A stretch of 64,000 nt of DNA from Membranipora membranacea. Taxonomy: Eukaryota > Bryozoa > Gymnolaemata > Cheilostomatida > Membraniporidae. The stretch covers positions 8,511,501 to 8,575,500 of the forward strand of contig OU612070.1 in NCBI GenBank assembly GCA_914767715.1, written 5' to 3'. Below are positions 61,000 through 64,000 of the stretch, piece by piece (position 1 is the first letter of the stretch; each line of letters opens with the position of its first letter). The translations under genes and the position numbers were made by a program. The notes under the pieces were generated by a model. The model ran no database searches and was not told the DNA's origin. It saw only the letters and a program-made list of their open reading frames with translations.

Positions 61000-61560
61000 G
61001 ACACTTGTAAAAATCAGTCAGCGCCAGGAGGCGGGTTCACGACGTACAACATTACACAATTAATCAGAGAATTATCTGATTCAGTCAGCCCCAGGAGGCC
61101 TATTCTTCAACAAGAAGATAACAAATTCAAGTCAGCGCTAAGAGGCGGGTTAACGACACACAGGATCACACATTTAATCAGATAACTACCTGATTTACTC
61201 AGCCCAAGGAGGCACATTCACAGCGTGAAACCAAGTCTAAGATTGTTTAGACACACACACAGATACAGATACCGCAATTCACAGCGAGTAACCAAGTCTG
61301 AGATTGTTTAGACATACACAGAGATACAGATACCGCAATTCACAGCGAGGAATCAAGTCTGAGATTGTTTAGACCATAGAGTTATTATGTATAATAACTC
61401 TATGGTTTAGACATACACAGAGATACAGATACCGCTACCCACAAGCGAGGAAAATTGTCTAAAATCAATTAGACACAGTTCAGCCAACAGAGCTAAGACA
61501 CAGAGTTACAGATACCGCTATTTACAGCAAGACGACAGATATCACACAAAATTCAAGGTC
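61000..61560. repeat. Diverged tandem repeats, unit about 60-70 bp
   Basis: The first part (about 61,017-61,205) repeats a CAGCGCCAGGAGGCGGG-type unit. The second (about 61,215-61,535) repeats a unit containing GTCTGAGATTGTTTAGAC and ACAGATACCGC. The third unit of the second part is split by a tiny palindrome. Confidence 0.65.
61374..61405. mobile_element. 32-bp palindromic insertion in a tandem repeat
   Basis: A perfect inverted repeat, CCATAGAGTTATTAT and its complement, sits inside one repeat unit. The flanking TTTAGA is present on both sides while neighbouring units have it once. A half copy (AATAACTCTATGGTCTAAAC) lies at about 56,967-56,987. Confidence 0.6.
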
Positions 61561-64000
61561 ATCTGCACCAAGGGTAAGATCTTATTTTAAAGATTTTGAA
61601 TGTTTATGTATTTATATGACTATATGATAAATGCCAAGTTATTGTCAAAACAGTGATTGATTTATTGCCTGACGATTAGAACCATATTTATAGTTTGTTA
61701 TCATTGTTGAAAATAAATCCTTGAGCAATTCCACCGAGAATTGCGCCCAACACAAATCTAAACCATTTCTCAGTAGTTGAGGCTAGCGCACATTGTACGA
61801 TAGTAGCTCTACTTACCGCTGAGGTACTGTTGATCAATAGTTCAGTTGTGTTTATGAAGTCTCTCTCTAATAACCGAATCATCAGCAATTATAAGTCCAG
61901 ACCTGCTACCATTTCATTTGCACTATTTGAACCATACATATCGCGGATTCTAAGACAGAAAATTGGAGGATATTTTATTATTTGGGATTTGAGCCAAGGA
62001 GTGAACAACTCCAAATTACAGTCTGATCAATCAAACAAAATATTCATTTACAATAAATATTATATTACATAACACAATAAACATAAATTCCATGCTGATA
62101 GAAGGAACCGCGTTGGTTCACAAAAGCCATACCAAAAACAGGCAGAAATAATTTGTTGCCACATAATGATATGACTTGCTGGCTTCAAACAAAAACTCAA
62201 ATTGACTCATCTCTCTGTGTCCGTCAATGTACGTTCATTTCCATCTTCAATCTCCATGCACATTCCTGTGCAATGTCCATCAATTTCTGTCCGATGTATG
62301 TCTACTTTCGCCCAATACCCCTCAAGGTTTGTCAAATGTCCCTCTATCTCCATAATGTCTGTCAATTCCATTCCATTTTATTTTCGATTTCCAGGCCTGT
62401 CCACATATATTGCATGTCGAAATATGAGTCGCATTTCTAACTCAAACTTTATCCCCAAGGCTTTCTCTGCGGCAATCAGTCTTGTATTTTAGATATTTCC
62501 ATTTTCATATTTCCAAAACAAAGCACTCTGGTATCATTTTATAAAAGTCTTCGAGTGTAATTTCCGGGTACAACCAGGAATACCCAGGGCAAGGGAACAA
62601 ATTTTGCAATATTACAATTATCGCAAATTAGACTCACCCTTCCCTTACTATAGTTACTGTACAATGTATTGGTTTTGCCATGTTTCATGATGAAAGGTGT
62701 ATGGACGGAAGTTCATTGATCTCAGATTGTTCATCGAAATATATGTGCTTCGATAACTAATATGAGTTAATATATGTATGGCAAATGTTTGGAGACTTAT
62801 ATTTTCTGAATAGCCTTGCTCTATGTTACTGGGAAAGTCTCAGATTTGTACCCATGTTGTGTGCTTATATAACAACTGTTATTATCACAGCTGATTTGGT
62901 AGGTGGATTGGCTATTATAATCTTGTAACGATGCTGCCACGTGTTCCCTGATCAGCGTAGTCATTGAGCTTCAAGTTTGTTGAAACGGTCCCATATCAAT
63001 ATGAGCCTTACCAGCACAAAATTCATAAGATGCAACTAGTATTTATAAATAAAAAGGGAAGTTTTTTTATGGTCTATGACATTATAACAGTGGAACCTGC
63101 CTTTAAGTTCACAATCAAACAAACACACTAGGCGTTAGCAGTAACAAATCCTACCAATACATAGCACACATGGAAAAAGATGTCTACGAATGTGGTTTTT
63201 TAAAGGGACTAGAAGAATGTGCTTTGAGAAATATCTGAATCAATGATACCTATTTCTGATCAACTTTACATATACTAGCTGACTTGCTGTGCAACTTAAT
63301 TTTTGTATGAATAGTATTGTTGAAATCTACCAGGTTACCATAATCTAATATACATTGGGCATCATGTCAATTAAGGGGCATGCGTACAACTACGAGCCAG
63401 TCGGTAGAGGCTTCTGATAAAACTGAATGAATTGAGCAAAAGCCTTTCATCCAGAAATGTTCTGCCTGTCCATTTAAAAATTGTGTCCATCTGTCCTTGC
63501 TTTCTTTCTGTCCATCCTGTCCATCCATCCTTTCTGTTTCTCTTTTTTTATTTTAAAAATCTTTTTTCTGGCACTGAGTGCAAAACATTTCGAATGAGAT
63601 GACTTTGGTTGCCAATAAAAGTATATATCTGTCCACGCCCCTCTGGTAAAACCTGTTTTTCCAGATTTTTTCTGTCAGTCCGTCAAAAGATTTGGTCTGT
63701 CCGTCCATGCTCGTCCAGGAACATAAACATTTGACCATTCATGCCCGCCAGCAAAATCCGCCCGGCCAGAATAAAATTTGTCCGTCCGTCCATGCCTGTC
63801 CAGCAAAAAAGAAAATTTATCCACCCATGCCCATCTAGTACAGAATGTCCGCCCACTGTGTCCATAAATAGACAGACACAGACAGACGGGATTCCGCATA
63901 CCTTTGACTACTATGTGATCAAGCCAGGAAGTGCAAAGATCAATTATTGATCATTGTGTGGCGGATTTTATGAGCCAATCATGTTTGATCCAATCTAGTG
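61561..64000. other. No gene recognised; 'tgtcc'-rich low-complexity DNA
   Basis: No supported exon chain. Two zones, about 62,215-62,345 and about 63,465-63,880, are crowded with irregular TGTCCATC/TGTCCGTC words on the plus strand. Short ORFs there are by-products of this composition. Confidence 0.5.

Noticed and set aside
61688-61888. 66-codon minus ORF containing a GTAAGT donor-like site
   Set aside because: Could be an upstream exon of a minus-strand gene, but no acceptor, domain or partner exon was found.

Overview
The window is nuclear DNA of an animal, probably an AT-rich invertebrate; I cannot name the species. Evidence for this: a six-exon gene with phase-matched introns for a Golgi-type sulfotransferase, a CR1/L2-like non-LTR retrotransposon, tRNA-derived repeats, fold-back elements and microsatellites. 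No operon or bacterial-style gene packing is present. The only host protein-coding gene I can support is the sulfotransferase.

Positions 1 to about 45,080 are one very large repeat array of 4-7 kb monomers. From about 5,230 to 36,290 six monomers run in one direction (landmark TATA motifs at 7,652, 14,492, 18,116, 23,757, 30,482 and 34,866). They form a higher-order pattern of three monomers repeated twice, with an offset near 16 kb. The flanks, 1-5,227 and about 36,291-45,080, are the same monomer family inverted (TATA motifs on the minus strand at 3,152-3,160 and 39,423-39,431). Every monomer carries a decayed reverse-transcriptase piece and, on the opposite strand, what looks like a tiny spliced gene: TATA box, ATG-free first exon, intron of about 135 bp with good splice signals, a second exon with a short ORF, and AATAAA. 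Within the array sit younger insertions that can be dated against empty paralogous copies: a 5'-truncated CR1-like retrotransposon (21,598-22,795), a TTAA-flanked fold-back element with a tRNA-like centre (43,272-43,922), and about 1.4 kb of foreign sequence (about 39,680-41,100).

From about 45,080 to 49,400 the sequence is mostly featureless, with decayed scraps of the array near 46.65-46.9 kb and a possible tRNA-derived SINE near 48.4-48.54 kb. From 49,432 to 58,774 on the minus strand lies the sulfotransferase gene: 340 codons excluding stop, six coding exons, all phases consistent, ending with a probable GC-AG intron. Its introns hold a fold-back element with internal tandem repeats, a tRNA-sized tRNA-like element, a hexanucleotide repeat touching a splice donor, and a long GGGA array.

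From 58.8 to 64 kb there is no supported gene. This stretch contains three separate hairpin or inverted-repeat elements, a tandem repeat interrupted by a tiny palindromic insertion, and low-complexity 'tgtcc'-rich DNA. The most unusual object is the repeated mini-gene in the macrosatellite-like array; whether it is transcribed or functional cannot be told from sequence alone.
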